A stretch of 14,772 nucleotides of DNA. Origin: Bilophila wadsworthia ATCC 49260 (GTDB lineage: Bacteria; Desulfobacterota; Desulfovibrionia; Desulfovibrionales; Desulfovibrionaceae). The stretch covers positions 1-14,772 of the forward strand of contig NZ_JNJP01000085.1 of assembly GCF_000701705.1 (NCBI RefSeq), given 5' to 3'. The first letter of the stretch is position 1. Every line of letters starts with the position of its first letter. Positions 13,586 to 14,772 of this stretch are shown here, in pieces. A program made the position numbers and the translations under genes. The notes under the pieces are model-generated. The model worked only from the letters and a program-made list of their open reading frames with translations, ran no database searches and was not told the DNA's origin.

Positions 13586-14473
13586 ATGCGCGTTTTGCCT
13601 TTCACGAAGTATTCTCCTTGCGGAAACACGACCATTCTTGTCCGGGAGTCCTCCTTGTCTCCGGCGGACAGGGCCCGCGTCGCCGCCGAAATCATTGCGC
13701 CGGGGCATCTGGAAGCGGAGCAGGCCGGGTATGTGGACACCGCCGCTCCCGTCCCGAGGCTGGACATGATGGGCGGGGAGTTCTGCGTGAACGCGACCCG
13801 TGCCTTTGCGGCGCTGCTTGCCGAAGAGGGGAAGCTCAGCCCGGAAAGCGGCGGGCTTGGCGGGATCGTGAGCGTATCCGGGATGCCGGAACGCCTGCGC
13901 GTCCACGTCCGGCGTCTGGCCGCCCACCGTTTCGAGTCCTCCGTCCTCTTGGATCTGCCGCAAGCGCCCCCGTTGGAGAACGTGGCTCCGGGCATGTATC
14001 TTGTCCGGGTGCCGGGCATTGCGCATCTGGTGCTGGATGCCGCCGCGCATCCGCTCCCCGCCGACAAGGATCGGGACACCGCCGCGCTGTTTGCCCGTTT
14101 CGGGCTGCTGGGTGAGGATGCCGCCGGGTGCATCTGGCTTCATCGTGAACCGTCCGGCCTGCGGATTACGCCTTTTGTATGGGTACGCGGGACCGGGACG
14201 ACCTACGCCGAGACGGCCTGCGGTTCCGGGACATTGGCTGCGTCCATCGTCTGCCGGGGCGTTTACGGCGACGGGGGGGAGCTGTCGCTGATGCAGCCGG
14301 GCGGTGAGCCGCTGCGTGTCGTGCCGGACGGATCCGCCTATCCCGGAGGTTGGGCCGCGTGGGTCGGCGGGCCTGTCAAGCGCATAGCCCGGGGGGACGT
14401 TTTTGTGGAATGTCTGGATGGAGAAGGGAGAACCGGGGGGGACCCCCATCCCTCCTCTTCCCAAGACTTTTGA
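13586..14473 (+). CDS. DapF-superfamily amino-acid racemase/epimerase, divergent
   Basis: This 295-aa protein has the two-domain PLP-independent fold of diaminopimelate epimerase, which uses two cysteines as acid and base. Both are present: C67 in GGEFCVNATRAFA and C212 in ETACGSGTLAAS. It departs from true DapF. The N-terminal GNDF signature is replaced by PCGNTTILV (11-19), and the residue after the first catalytic cysteine is V68 where glycine is usual. Such features fit DapF-like racemases of other substrates, for example histidine racemase of the CntK type, better than lysine/peptidoglycan synthesis, but the substrate is not readable. AAGG precedes ATG 13586. The last 15 or so residues (GRTGGDPHPSSSQDF) and the TGA are encoded by repeat copy F, so the ancestral C-terminus was probably near residue 278. 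Confidence 0.82.
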   Translation: MRVLPFTKYSPCGNTTILVRESSLSPADRARVAAEIIAPGHLEAEQAGYVDTAAPVPRLDMMGGEFCVNATRAFAALLAEEGKLSPESGGLGGIVSVSGMPERLRVHVRRLAAHRFESSVLLDLPQAPPLENVAPGMYLVRVPGIAHLVLDAAAHPLPADKDRDTAALFARFGLLGEDAAGCIWLHREPSGLRITPFVWVRGTGTTYAETACGSGTLAASIVCRGVYGDGGELSLMQPGGEPLRVVPDGSAYPGGWAAWVGGPVKRIARGDVFVECLDGEGRTGGDPHPSSSQDF

Positions 14474-14507
14474 CTGGCGGGGAGGCTGCGCGGCGGGAGT
14501 TCCGTTG
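14421..14507 (+). repeat. Dispersed repeat copy F, overlapping the end of the DapF-like gene
   Basis: A short G-run/C-run hairpin (14434-14447 region) stands in place of the long hairpin. A C-rich tract, the core AAGACTTTTGACT (14463-14475) and the tail GGCGGGGAGGCTGCGCGGCGG follow. The tail hairpin CGG-GAGTT-CCG matches copy C. The TGA of the core is the stop codon of the upstream gene. Confidence 0.85.
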
Positions 14508-14579
14508 GATGAGGCGGCAGCTTGACGAGGAGGCCGAATTTCGTCATTTTTTCAGAACAGGCCTCAAGCCGGGACAAAA

Positions 14580-14626
14580 AGAAAGGCGGGACGTTCTTTG
14601 AACGCGTCCCGCCTTTCTCTGTTTTT
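14580..14626 (+). terminator. Strong terminator after the VOC/DapF-like operon
   Basis: AGAAAGGCGGGACG (14580-14593) pairs perfectly with CGTCCCGCCTTTCT (14605-14618) over an 11-base loop. CTGTTTTTA follows, and an A-run precedes the stem, so it may work in both directions. Confidence 0.88.
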
Positions 14627-14708
14627 ATGTCTGGTATTTTTTGCGGTATAGAGTGTTTTTATCTTGGAAATACTGTTTTAAGGGGGGCTTCAGGGAACGC
14701 TGGGGACA

Positions 14709-14772
14709 GGGATTCGATAAACGTGAAAGTCTTTGAAGAGAAGGGGGTGGGGTCTGGGGAGGGGGAGGGGAA
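14709..14772 (-). repeat. Dispersed repeat copy G (cut by window end)
   Basis: Minus-strand core AAGACTTTCACGT (14721-14733), preceded in that orientation by a C-rich tract and followed by TTTATCGAATCCC, the same tail as copy B. The hairpin would lie beyond the window. The plus strand has five runs of four or more Gs in 30 bases. It probably follows a minus-strand gene to the right. Confidence 0.72.

Noticed and set aside
14508..14601. Small plus-strand frame starting MRRQLDEEAEF
   Set aside because: It runs into the left arm and loop of the strong terminator, has no clear ribosome site, and its sequence is explained by the repeat tail and terminator.

Overview
This window reads as bacterial chromosome of high G+C content, most likely from a Desulfovibrio-like sulfate reducer (Desulfovibrionaceae). 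That assignment is an inference. It rests on the gene orders yicC-remA-gmk-pyrF and rpsF-rpsR-rplI-dnaB, an EpsC-type serine acetyltransferase, a YgeY-type hydrolase, a encoded CCA tail on the tRNA, and overall protein resemblance; no rRNA or other decisive marker is present.

Layout. (1) 1-1500: a YgeY-like M20 metallohydrolase on the minus strand. It has a near-consensus sigma-54 promoter 50 nt upstream and a palindrome at enhancer distance. (2) 1497-5450: a minus-strand housekeeping operon, rpsF-rpsR-rplI-dnaB-cysE(epsC), ending in a 40-residue lipoprotein gene too short for usual ORF calling. It has a -35/-10 promoter, a structured leader and a terminator. (3) 5531-7262: a plus-strand 98-aa protein of unknown function with a strong terminator, then an AT-richer stretch without a convincing gene, a polytopic membrane protein (perhaps Mpv17-like) and a 50-aa TTG-start ORF. 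(4) 7426-8333: tRNA-Phe(GAA) on the minus strand with terminator, promoter and phased A-tracts, then an exported cyclophilin with its own promoter. (5) 8356-12846: minus-strand recJ, then the tightly packed yicC-remA-gmk-pyrF operon. (6) 13166-14626: a plus-strand pair, a VOC/glyoxalase-fold protein and a divergent DapF-superfamily racemase/epimerase, closed by a strong terminator.

The most unusual content is a dispersed intergenic repeat, found in seven copies (A-G; A and G cut by the window edges). Its parts, in order, are a long hairpin whose stem sequence varies but keeps pairing, a C-rich tract poor in G, a near-invariant core AAGACTTTYGACT, and a tail with G-rich arm and often a second hairpin with a GAGTT loop. 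Copies B, C, E and F follow a gene's stop codon in the same orientation, copy F supplies the last codons and stop of the DapF-like gene, and the tail of copy C forms a textbook terminator. I do not recognise it as a named family. A role in 3'-end formation or transcription termination is my inference.

Functionally the window is mostly core information processing (ribosomal proteins, replicative helicase, RecJ, tRNA), nucleotide and cysteine synthesis, and a few accessory metabolic genes.
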